NCBI GenBank assembly: GCA_013398955.1
Contig: VWPU01012116.1
Span: forward strand, 62,001-126,000
Direction: 5' to 3'
Source of the DNA: Callaeas wilsoni
Taxonomy: Eukaryota; Chordata; Aves; Passeriformes; Callaeidae
Length of the DNA: 64,000 bases
Part shown: piece after piece, positions 10,520 to 20,867 of the stretch
How positions within the stretch are numbered: the first letter of the stretch is position 1
How the letters are laid out: every line of letters starts with the position of its first letter
Notes under the pieces: model-generated
Told to the model about the DNA's origin: nothing
Database searches by the model: none
What the model saw: only the letters and a program-made list of their open reading frames with translations
Program-made: the position numbers and the translations under genes

Positions 10520-13020
10520 TACCAGTAGGTAGTGGATCCCTCAGGAATCAGTGCTGGGACCAATACCATTCAATGTCTTCATTGACCATCTGCATGATGA
10601 GGTAGATGGTACTCTCAGCAAGCTTGAAGGTGACACCAGCCTGAAGTGACCCAAACTGGGAAGGTGGCGCTGCTGTCAGAGCTACCTGGACAGGCTGGAG
10701 AACTGGGCTGACGTAAACCTTATGAAGTTCAGCAAGAACAGAAGCTCTTTCCCCTGGTTTGTGGGAATCCCAGCCACAAGGCAGGCTCGGTGCCAGCTCT
10801 TGGGAAGCAGCTCTGCAGAAAAGGCTCTGGGATCCTGGTGGACAGCATTCCCTGGACAGCATTAGTAAGGATGTTGAGAGTAGGTGCTGGGAAGTGATCC
10901 TTCCCTTTTATTCAGCACTTGTAGGACCACATCTGGACTACTATGTCCAGTTTTGTGCACTCAGCACAATATTGACATACAAGGAGTGACCCCAGGGGAG
11001 GGCACCAAGAGTCAGGAGCACATGACATATGAAGAGAGACTGAGAGCTGGGCCTGTTCAGCTTGGAGAAGAAGATAGTTCAGAGGTTCTTATTGCTCCCT
11101 ACAACTACTTGATCTGAGAATACAGAGAAAATGGAGCTATAAAAGCATCAGATACCTTGCTGTTTCTGAAAGACTACAAATCTTCGCTGTGAGTATAATG
11201 GAGTTTCAATCAGTTTGCCTTTCTCCATGCCTTCAGTCTATCTAAGCAGTATATACTACATCATATCTATCAGATGAGAGAGACACACTATTTTATTTCA
11301 CTAAAATCTGACTTGCTTGAACTCCAGATCTTTTGTGTTTTCTGAACTAGGAAGAACAGTCCAAAAAAAATTTCTTTCCCAGGTCATTTCCTCAGTGAAT
11401 TGTCTTCTCACAAGGAACTGTTACTGCTTTTACTGCTGCTAAAATGTGCCAAGTACTTTCCTTTCTTTTATGAAACTTAACAAAATTTAAGGAATATTTG
11501 GTGAACTGCTTCTTACTTAAAATGGGTTCTTTTTCTTCTCTTGTTTCGTGGCACTGGTTTATATGGGAAAATGCATAGACTTTTAACTGCCTCACAGTGT
11601 ATAGGGATGTACACACAATGGTGTTTATTTTGGCAAATCTTCTTGCCACTTCTTTGGTTAACACAACAACTTTACTAATCCCTCTTCTTTCCCATGGCTC
11701 CAGTGTCAAAAAACCACTCAAATGGTTTTGACTCAAGCCAAAAATCTTCTAGAATCATAACTACTTAACCTTGAATTTTTTAGAACCCCAGAGTTTCATA
11801 ATGTGTACATTTTTCTACCATGAAGTCTCTGAATATACAGAAGGAGATACCTTGTTTCTTATCATCTTGACTTCCAGAGGCAGATGGAAGGACAGCAACA
11901 TTAAACCCATTGCAAAAGATCTGATGAGCGTAGAGTCAACAATTTTTTTGAGACAAGGAGAAAGGAATACTCAAAGCTGAGTAGATCTAGAGACTGAACA
12001 TGTGAGGTAGGGATTTTGTCAGCATTGTACCAGGAAATTATTTTAAATGATGGTGTCATTTTGGTTTTGATAGTATGAGCTGATACGTTCTCCTCTGTGC
12101 AGTCTTAAAGTCCACGTGCTGAAAAACAGCACATTTTTCTGGCACATAGCTTTCTTAATTGTGGAATTAAGCACAATAAAATACTATTCTGTTTTAAAAT
12201 AGGTCTCTAAAGATGCAGAACACTTTGGTTCTCCCCAGAAAGCCTGAGAGCTGTGATGCCAGCCCACTGGGTATGCTGGCTCAGAGCCTGTGGTTTTTTC
12301 CTAAGCTCCTGCAGGTTTTAGTCCCTCATCTTACTTATTGTCTTCAAGGCAGCTACTGGCAAGTCTGAGCGCTGGGTGGGCTGTAACCACTATATTTCCA
12401 TTAGAGTTTCAGCAAATTAGTAACATGAGATGCATCTAATTGTTGGTAATCTTCATTTTCTAATGAAAACATTCTATAGAAAAACAAATCAAAATCTATG
12501 TGCTTTTGTTATCACCTACTTGTTCCCCTTACTACCAGCAGTGCTCCCAACAACTGAACACATTTTTTCCAGTGGTAGAAATGTGTTCAGTTCTGAAGCT
12601 CTGTTGAAATATTTTGAAGAGCAAATCAATCTCATATATTACAATTCCCTGAATAAAAGCATGGGATAACAAGTCTTTAAAGAAGAATTATCCCTCTTCA
12701 GGAAGAAAAGGAAGCTTCTTGCTGTCACTATATCTGTTTCTGACGTCTGCTCTAGTGGGCAGAAACTTGTGACTTTGGTGATTAGCAAGCAACATTTTTA
12801 AATTCCCTGTTACCATGAGAATTGTTTCAGTGGAAGTAAACTAATAAGTAGTCAGGGCTGATTAACTAACATGAAAAGTAGTCTATAACTCAGCGAACCT
12901 ACAACAGATTCTAAAGAGTGGGAATTCTTCTTCAAACCATGGGAAATTGCTGCTGCCCTAACAAGGAACATGCTATGGTCTCAATTTGAGCCTTCCTTAA
13001 AATTATATGAAAGTTATTGC

Positions 13021-13040
13021 TTTTTTTTTTTTTTTTTTTT
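13021..13040. repeat. Poly(T) tract, 20 bases
   Basis: An uninterrupted run of 20 T, followed by AAATTAAG. No associated element body is recognised. Confidence 0.95.
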
Positions 13041-16000
13041 AAATTAAGAACTATGAAATTCTGGGGGTTTCTTTCAGCACTCCGCAGTGTATAATCAAGC
13101 AAGTGGAGAAGGTCTTTTAGCTCTGGATTCCAGCTACTGGGTTTGACTGCTAACTTTCCCTGGTACCTTTACTAAAAATGTTGTTGGGGTGGGTCTTGTT
13201 TGATTGGGGATATTTTGTTATTGTTGTTGGGTTTTTTTTCTTCAGGTAGGTGTGCTGTCACTTTTTGTGTAGTTACAGCCATGCTTGGATGCATATATCT
13301 GTTAAGAAGCTATTCTTCCTGCATGCCTGATATCTGTAATGTGTCTGTAAAGACAAGTGTCTGAACTGAGACAGGTGTTCTGAAATGCCCTTTAAACTCT
13401 CACAAAACTTTTAGATATGATGCAGTGATATCACAGTCCTGCGGCTGTGCAGGACCAGCAATAAAATGAAATTGGAGGGCATGAGTAGTGATTAAATCTA
13501 GAAGTTTATGGTGCTGTTTTGGAAGCTGCTAGCATGCCGAGAATTGTGCGTGAATAATAGCTATCTTTCAAGGATGCTGTTTCTGATTTGCACTAATCAG
13601 GGACAGACTATATGGGGGCTTGATCTTTGCTTTAGTGATGACAGCAAAATACTAAGTGATACCAATCCCTGGGCATTTTGTGCTTAGTGGTCTCTCCAGC
13701 ATAGGTTTGTGTAAAACCTATTTCGATTTCTAAATGACAGAATGTGATGAAAACTGATGAACTCTTAAACTGAGTGCTTAAAAAAAAAAAAAAAGAAAAA
13801 AATTAAAATGAGGAGGTTTGAAAATATTATGGAGACAGAGATAAGAGAGACAAATTAGAGCTGAGAGGTGATTTTGGTGATTTGAGAACAGAATGAGTTG
13901 TAATGTAAGAGGCAAATCACAGAGAAATCTTAAAACTGCCGCTGTTAAACACACCCCAGGATACTGATATTTTTCTGTGTTTTCTTCAGTACAATGTCCC
14001 ACTCTGTATACAAGTAGATGAATTGAAGGGGGTTCTTTCTTTCCAGGCATGCATGAACTGCAGCTCTAGAGTCATTACAACCAAGAAACATCTTCATTAT
14101 TTTTAAGAGGTTATACTTTGGCTTTTCTGTAAAACTTTCACTGTTCAACTCCTGGGGAAAATAGAATTGGGTTATTGCAAAGTGTCTATCAGTTAGTCTA
14201 TTTTAAACTTCTGGTTTAGTGGTTTATCCATTCTTGTGATTGTTTTGGCTCAATTCACCATTTTTATTTCTTGAATGTCTTGCTTCTGTGATGGTTACCT
14301 TGATAAAACTCTTTTATATATCTGCAGCATAAACAGGCTTTTTCGTCTGTATTCTTGTGTTTCAGCTTCTTTTGAGTGCAGTCAAACTGTGATAATCAAG
14401 TTTAGTCATAACTCTTCAAAAGAAAGTTTTGCTTTGTTGGAATTGAAAGTCTGTTGGTGTCAAGTGGCAATGTGTTCAGCAATGTGGGTTTCTTTTAGGT
14501 TCATACGTATTTTTCTTTTTAATTGTTCTTTAAAAAAAATACAATTGTGTTATCATTTGAAGAGACGCAAGTTCACTTCATGTTTGTACTGAAAAAGCTT
14601 TTGGGCTATTAGCAAATTACTACAGATTATGAGTTGGGCTTTTTCTCCTTGATAGTTTTCACAAGCAAAACCACTATGTGCTGAAAGAGTTTGACAGACA
14701 TCAGTGAAGTATTAGATGTAATTCATATTTCTGTATCCTTTGACAGTTAAGAAGCCTGGAGGTTTTGAATTAAAATTACAGTGGAACTTGGAGTCTTTGA
14801 GATGAAGCATCCGTGCTCATACTTGCTGTTATGACTAACAATACAAATGGCTATATAAGCTTTAAAAATAAAGCTTAAAAATATTAATATTGATGTTTAA
14901 AAATAACCAGATTGAAGTTCCCATTTTTGCTGTTATTTTTGTGACTTTGAAGCTCCAGGATCATGGGGGTGGTGAAAGTGAAGAACAGCTTCTTAAATAC
15001 TGTTTGGGCACTGGAAAGAAGAGTATAAGGTTCACATTTTGGATGCAGAAAAATAAACCTAAGTAGTTAAAACTATTCTGAAACATGGTATATTTCACTG
15101 TTAAGGTGTCAGAGATTGTTCTATGAAAATTTATGACCTTAACTTTTCTATTTTCTGGTTTTGTTTATTTATATAGAGAAAGGAACCAGCACTCTCCGTA
15201 AAGCATATGGCTCATTGGAGATCAGATGCATGCTCTCACTTCCACATGTACCACAAAGTCTGAGGTCCAAAAAAGAGTGAAAAGACAGGCATTACATGAC
15301 GTTAAATATGTTGCTCTGGATTCTTACATTCTCCCTTTTTTATCACAATATTTGAAATGCTATCCACTTTCAGGGCAAAGTTCAGTCTGAGTCGTGGTAA
15401 TAAATGTTAAAATTTACTTAGAATGCATATTCTTTTCTTCTGGACAAATAGTTGCCTTTTCATTAATAATGAGTTTTAGGTGGTTTTTTTGTTGTTTTTT
15501 TTTTCCATTTTACCCATAAAGAGGCATCTCTGTTCTGACTTTAACGTATATAAAGTAGAAATATTTGGATTCTGCCTCTCACTGCTCTTGGCTGCCAGTT
15601 GATTCTCATTTATCTTGGTTATCTGTCCGAACTACAGTGTTACAATTTTCTGACAGATACTGGTAACATGTATTACTGGCGAATGGAATGAATGCAGAAA
15701 ATTATACTCCATCTTCAGGACATAGCTGTTGGTGGAATAGGTTCTACACTATTGCTTTCCATCCTTTTCAGTCACTTCTATATTATTAATTGACTGCAGA
15801 CTTAGTTCTGAAATTAATTTGCATTTAAAAATATTTTGGGAAGACAAACTCATATTTTTATTTTTTTTAGTAGAATGCTAAATTCGGAAAGAGTAGACAC
15901 ACAAAATGGTCACCATCTTTTCAGCACTTCTTCCAGGCAGGTCCCTGAGCTAGGAACACTGCTGCATTCTCAGTTTTTTGGGCATATGTGGGGAGGAAAT

Positions 16001-16155
16001 AAGTTTAAGGAAGGAGGTAAGTTTAACATCTAGCCTAGCAGGAGCATGTGCAGGTGCTGTGACAAAATAAGTAGGAAAGCTGCAACATTTCTAAATGTAG
16101 GAACTGGGAAAGGTAAACTTGCTCTAAGACTGCAATATGGGAAATCCTAAAGTTT

Positions 16156-16176
16156 AGGCTTTGAAATTCAAAGCCT
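16156..16176. repeat. 21-bp palindrome (10-bp arms, 1-base centre)
   Basis: AGGCTTTGAA at 16156-16165 and TTCAAAGCCT at 16167-16176 are exact reverse complements around a single A. Each arm contains CTTTGAA, which resembles a TCF/LEF site. Binding is inference only. Confidence 0.9.
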
Positions 16177-16349
16177 TTGGAGGTTGAAATTTGTTTTTGT
16201 TCCCTATATTTTGATTATGTAGTTGTGTAAATTGCAGAGGTGATAAGGATTCAGTTGTCCTTGCTGTTCACATACTGTAAACTTGTCTGGAGACTCTTTA
16301 ATATTGTCTGACATAGTGGATCTAGATAGGTACTGTCTATGATATTTGG

Positions 16350-16505
16350 AAAGTTGTGGCAGTCCGGTCAAGTCCCAGGTGACTGGAGGAGAAAAGAAAC
16401 ATTGTATCCATCTTTTAAAAAGGTAGAAATTAGGACCCTGGTAACTACTGAACTGTCAGCCTAGATGATCTTTAAGGTCCCTTCCAACCCAAGCCATTCT
16501 ATGAT
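16350..16505 (+). mobile_element. CR1 LINE fragment with internal deletion
   Basis: The left part (GGCAGTCCGGTCAAGTCCCA, then CATCTTTTAAAAAGGTAGAA and GACCCTGGTAACTACTGAAC TGTCAGCC in two adjoining pieces) resembles the CR1 RT region. It passes directly into the CR1 3' end (CTAGATGATCTTTAAGGTCC, then CTTCCAACC and ATTCTATGAT at 16496-16505). The roughly 1.5-2 kb that normally separates these parts is missing. The join is near 16460. The orientation is sense to DOK6. Confidence 0.88.
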
Positions 16506-18166
16506 CCGAAGTAGAGAAGTATTATTCTTTTGTCCTGGACAAATATGTTGAAGTGTAGACACTATAAGGGCTTTCCTTATCACGGTTTTACTTGAAGGAA
16601 TTGAAATTTATTTGAAATATAAACCGTTCCTGTAGGAACGAAAGCCAAAGAAGATAGCTAAGATAATGATGAATTATCTATTTTAGTGTGTAGAACTTCT
16701 CAAGAGTAAATGATTAGGAAAAAAATCTTCCTGTCTGCAGAAACTGAGCAAATTCAGAAGACAAAGAGAAGAGATAAAGCAGATTTCAGCTTCATCTGGT
16801 AGATGGTGCAAGGTCAGCACCATCTTGAATATTGAATTTAGAATGACTAGGAGAAATGCATGAATCTCAAAGCCTCTGCCCTAGAAATTCCACATGCAGT
16901 TGCCTTTCCAAGTAAGCATGGAGTGGAGGTGGGTTAGTGATAGTGAAGTCTAGGATTTCAGGCATGTGAAGTTATGGAATTGTTTGTTGGACTCTAATAG
17001 AAAGTGTCTTAGTTGCTCACTTGTTGGTTTGGGTTTTGGTACTGAGCGGCGGGGGTGGGGTGGTTGTAAGCTGTTAAAAATCAATGAATGTTTTAGTATC
17101 TGCAAGCTTTATGTTTTATACTAGAACAAAGTATGTGTTAGTGAGACGACAGAAGCCCATAAAAATGCAGACTACCAACATAGTCTAACATTTGGCTAAA
17201 ATAATTTTTAAAAAAGTTTTTCTTAGCCTCTGGCTGTTTACCTAAAACTGAAATCTGAAATTGCTAGTATGTTGTGCATCTCTGTACAACAGAATTTCTT
17301 TCTGGTCTCATTTTGAGATTCTTAGTGGTTTTGATAACAGTCCTGTGCCATAAATAGCTTCTAGTCCTATGAAACAAAGATATGGAGATCCTTTCGTATA
17401 ATTCATGCCATAAATTAGGTGAGAATAAATTTTAATAATGTTGTAAGTGTGAAAGTCCAAATGTACTTCCTGTCTTGTAAACACATTTTATTAGAAGGTA
17501 AAGCAGTAAAACTCTACCTATTTTAACATGCCTTCATGCTATCTACACCTGGCTTTTAAAAATGTTGGCCTGCTCCACGCTGCCAAAAGGTATTCACGCA
17601 CAATAATTAAAGGATTACAGGAAACGGTCAGAGAATCTCAATGAGTTTTGTGCATAAAATTTCCTCATATTCTGAGTTGTAATTGATAGTTTGCAGAAGA
17701 AGGACTCGGATAACTTCATTAACTGGATGACAAATGAATGTGTCAAAGTCTGGAAAAAATCTCAGGCAGAGGACTTTTCTCTGTATTAAACATCGACTAT
17801 ACATATATATGTGGATATAGAATCCACTTTTACTAAAATATCCATGTATGAGTTTGCAATACAGAGTCATGCTATGAAACAACACATTGTGCTTGAAAAG
17901 GATGAAGTTTACAAGCAAACTTTATGTCTTCATTTTAAAATTACTTTTTAAATGTCCATATTAACTAAACACTCTGATGTATTAGAACAGACCACAATAA
18001 GTGTTTGTTACTCTACACTAAGCAAGGTAATTTCTTACTTTCTTTCCATGACATAAAATGCTGTGGGATTTTCTAAAAGACTTTTTCCCATCATCATTGT
18101 ACTTGAGGTTGCTTTTTCCACATGCTGTTCAGGTTCTTAGGTATCTCACCATGATTTTATTATGCT
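16506..18166 (+). other. DOK6: Intron segment without recognised repeats or genes
   Basis: AT-rich intron. A small inverted repeat (CGTTCCT-GT-AGGAACG, about 16625-16640) and a G-rich stretch near 17045-17063 are the only local features. A 96-residue minus-strand open frame at 17628-17918 has no family resemblance. Confidence 0.6.
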
Positions 18167-18350
18167 GATCATAGAACTGAATTCTTAATGAACACCACAG
18201 TTGAACTTCCAGGGGTGGTGCTTCCACCATTTCCCTGGGGACCCTATTCCACTGCCTGACCACCATTTCAGTGAAGAAATTTTTCCTAATATCTAATCTA
18301 AACTTCCCTTGGTGCCACTTGAGGCCAGTTCCTGGTGGATTGTGTCTTTC
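18167..18350 (-). mobile_element. CR1 LINE 3' fragment, antisense to DOK6
   Basis: The reverse complement contains the CR1 sequence around AGATATTAGGAAAAATTTCT, CACTGAAATGGTGGTCAGGC, CCCCAGGGAAATGGTGGAAG and CACCACCCCTGGAAGTTCAA. GATCATAGAA at 18167-18176 may be a remnant of the terminal repeats, with the DNA between partly deleted. The translated minus frame is a by-product of the element, not a gene. Confidence 0.88.
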
Positions 18351-19460
18351 CTCTTTAGGGTTTTTTAACATAATTAAAAGAAACAAAAATATATCAGGCA
18401 TTCTAAGGTTGAAAAGAGAATGGCATGGTATATATAGCTCAAGTTAGAACAAAATCCTGTCTTTTCCATCTGCCCCATGCATTATGCATGTTGTGTTCTT
18501 TAATTGAGTAATTTGTTATAAGGGCCTCTGCTGTGGTAGGTACTTGGGAAAAAAAGCAAATGAGATTTAGGATTTTAAGTAGCTTCTTTGTAAATGCGGG
18601 AGAAATGGATTCAATTTCTTTCCTAGATTGATACTTTCTAGCACCCAGCACTACAAAATGTAATAGTGTGTATTTGTATTGTTCCAAATTTATAACTTCC
18701 TGTGTTCTAAAGACTGCAATTTAAAAATAGATTTTTAAAATGTTCTTGTAGAAGGGAAATCCAAACAAGATGTTTTCCTTCAAAATTCAGGCAGTACTAC
18801 AAAGCTCGAGCATGACAGAGTAGTTAGTCTTCCCCAGTCTTTAGGCTTCTGACGCCCATCAACATGATACAACTGCACCCGATCTGAAGTCATGGATTGT
18901 TCCGCAGCCTGCCAGGCAGACAGGAAGTCAGATGGGTAGTTTTCTGACAGTGCATTTAGGTCTTTATGCATCTGGATTTACTCAGAAAAGTCTCAACCAG
19001 ATCTAAGAATAACACATTTTTGAGCAAATCATCACTTGCCTTGAGACTTATCCCTTAAAACTGTGCAGAAGTGTTAGCACCTTGTTAAGGTGTGTCATCT
19101 GCAAAGGGTTACAGTTTTCGTTGCCTGATGATGGGAAGACTCAATAAAGATTTTTTTTTTTGGTTATGTCTTAATGCCTAGATACAACCAGTCTTGTCTG
19201 CAAGCCAGGTCTAGTCTGCAAATAGTGCAGCTTTGTTAGGAAAGCATCATGTCTCTGCAAATTCCCCATGCTTCTCATCTGGTTTGCAGTAGAGTCAATA
19301 TAAAAACATGATCACCTGCTCTGACTGGGAAACATGATGACAGACCTGCAAGGAGGCAGGGCATGTTCAGTGGCAATATCCAGGCTGTATTGTTAGGTAA
19401 AAGAAATCTGCACTACCTCTGTTTCCAGTATTCATAGCTAGAACACAGAGAACAAGGAGC
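18351..19460 (+). other. DOK6: Intron segment left of the minus-strand LTR
   Basis: Mostly unremarkable intron. A minus-strand open frame at 18780-18971 (63 residues, MHKDLNALSENYPSDF...) has a balanced, protein-like composition, but I cannot place it in a family and it is preceded in frame by a stop. A T run lies at 19151-19161. Confidence 0.55.
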
Positions 19461-20519
19461 TGTGTTGTAGTGGGTTGACCTTGGCTCCTGAGAGATGCCC
19501 ACTAAGCTGCCGTCTCACTTCCTCTACTCAACAGGACAGGAGGAGAAGACACAATAGAAAGTTAATGAGTCAAGGTAAGTACAGGGAGTTGTTTGTGAAG
19601 CACCGAAACAGGCAAAACAGACTTGGGCTAACTAGCAGCAGAGCAGGATAGTGAGAAGCAAAATAAAGATCTGAAAACACCTTTCCCCCACCTCTTATTT
19701 CTCAGGCTTGACTTCACTCTCAGCTCTTCCTCTGAGCAGCACAAGGGGATAGGGAATGAAAGTTGCAGTCAATTCATAAAATTTTGTCTCTGTTGCTCCT
19801 TCCTCATGTTTTTTCCCTGCTCCAGCATGGGATCTTTCCTACTGTATACAGTCTTTCACAAACATTTCCGAGGTGGGTCCTTCCCATAGGCTGCAGTTCT
19901 TCCTGAGCTGCTGCAGCATGGATCACTCCCACAGGGTCCAGTCCCTCAGGAGCAGGCTGCTCCAGCACGGGTCCCTTTGGGGTCACAAGTCCTGCCAGCA
20001 AACCTGCTCCTGCCTGGGTTCCTCTCCATGGGCTGCAGCTGCTGCCAGGAGCCTGCTCCTATAGGCTCTACATAGGTTCTCCACAGGATGCACTCTCTTA
20101 GTGCATGTGCCCCTGCTCTAGCATGGGGTCATCCACGGGCTGCAGGTGGATCTCTGCTCCATGGTGGTCCTCCATGGGCTGCAGGAGCACAAACTGCATC
20201 ACCATTGCCTTCACCCCAGGCTGCAGGGGTCTGCTCTGGCACCTGGAGCACATTCATCCACTCCTTCTTTTACATTGGTGTCTGCAGGGCTGTTTGTCTC
20301 ATGTTTTCCTTCCTGTCATACATTACTGTACCTTAAATGTCTTTTCACAGAGGCACTGCCAACATTGCTGATGGGCTCAGCTTTGCTGGAAGCAAGTCTG
20401 CCTTGGAGCTGGCTGGAACTGTCTCTGTTCAACATTAGGGCAGCTTCTGGTGGTTTCTGTAAGAAACTACCTCTCCAACACACCTCACTACAAAAACCAT
20501 GCCATGTAAACCCAATACG
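19461..20519 (-). mobile_element. Solo LTR, avian ERV (ERVL-like family), antisense
   Basis: About 1.06 kb. On the minus strand it begins near TATTGGGTTTACATGGCATG and ends in CCAAGGTCAACCCACTACAA CA (read in two pieces), the ends of a common avian LTR family. Many GCTCCAGCA/CATGGG-type short internal repeats at 19870-20240 are typical of its middle. No gag-pol interior is present, so it is a solo LTR, presumably left by recombination between two LTRs. No target duplication is obvious, and the right boundary is eroded (AATACG where CA is expected). Compared with the related copy at 61617, the segment with AATAAA upstream of the GCCCAAG-TCTGTTTTGCCTG block is deleted. The assignment to ERVL is from memory. 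Open frames inside it are meaningless. Confidence 0.85.
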
Positions 20520-20599
20520 TATATAAGAAAATATTAGTGTATCAAGGAATTGTTAGCAACTTTGAGATAATCCTTTGGGATTGTGTATCACTTTGTGTC

Positions 20600-20867
20600 T
20601 CTTCTTTTCTCTTTTCCTTCTTTCTTTCTTTCTTTCTTCCTTTCTTTCTTTCTTCCTTTCTTTCTTTCTTCCTTTCTTTCTTTCTTCCTTTCTTTCTTTC
20701 TTCCTTTCTTTCTTTCTTCCTTTCTTTCTTTCTTCCTTTCTTTCTTTCTTCCTTTCTTTCTTTCTTCCTTTCTTTCTTTCTTCCTTTCTTTCTTTCTTCC
20801 TTTCTTTCTTTCTTCCTTTCTTTCTTTCTTTCTTTCTCTCCCTTCCTTCCTTCCTTCCTTCCCTCTT
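20600..20867. repeat. Polypyrimidine microsatellite with a 16-bp higher-order unit
   Basis: The + strand is almost pure C/T. Within it, the 16-mer TTTCTTTCTTTCTTCC is repeated 11 times without a mismatch at 20641-20816. It is flanked by TTTC repeats and then TTCC repeats (about 20839-20862). Both strands give long open frames of Phe/Leu/Ser or Lys/Glu/Arg. These are artefacts of the repeat. The tract starts about 80 bp from the edge of the minus-strand LTR. Homopurine-homopyrimidine mirror tracts of this kind can form triplex (H-)DNA, which is established in general but not shown here. Confidence 0.97.

Larger units (their letters stand above)
9200..11140 (+). mobile_element. Degraded CR1 LINE, endonuclease to 3'-ward RT region
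   Basis: About 1.9 kb of CR1-like ORF2 DNA on the + strand. At 9421-9645 a short open frame reads GDFNLSSNYWK and FLEQIEDNFLIQMINN. It resembles the GDFN motif and the following segment of the CR1 apurinic endonuclease domain. Further on, GTCAGCCTCACCTCAGTCCC (10155), AACACATGAAGGACGGCAAG (10205), ATCAGTGCTGGGACCAATAC (10547), GACAGGCTGGAGAACTGGGC (10689) and GGCCTGTTCAGCTTGGAGAA (11049) follow the CR1 order. Frames are broken throughout, so the element is dead. Two stretches, about 10237-10338 and 10465-10535, do not resemble CR1 and hold palindromes and tandem duplications. The 3' tail is missing. End points are approximate. Confidence 0.85.
11141..16349 (+). other. DOK6: Intron segment without recognised repeats or genes
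   Basis: AT-rich intron. It contains a 20-base T run (13021-13040), an A-rich patch (13780-13802) and a 21-bp palindrome at 16156-16176. Open frames at 11392-11736, 12430-12669, 13778-14050 and 14275-14592 have no domain signature and are not flanked by convincing splice signals in frame. I regard them as chance. Confidence 0.65.

Noticed and set aside
19804..20526. Frames rich in Gly, Ala, Leu and Cys on both strands
   Set aside because: They come from the minus-strand LTR and its internal short repeats.
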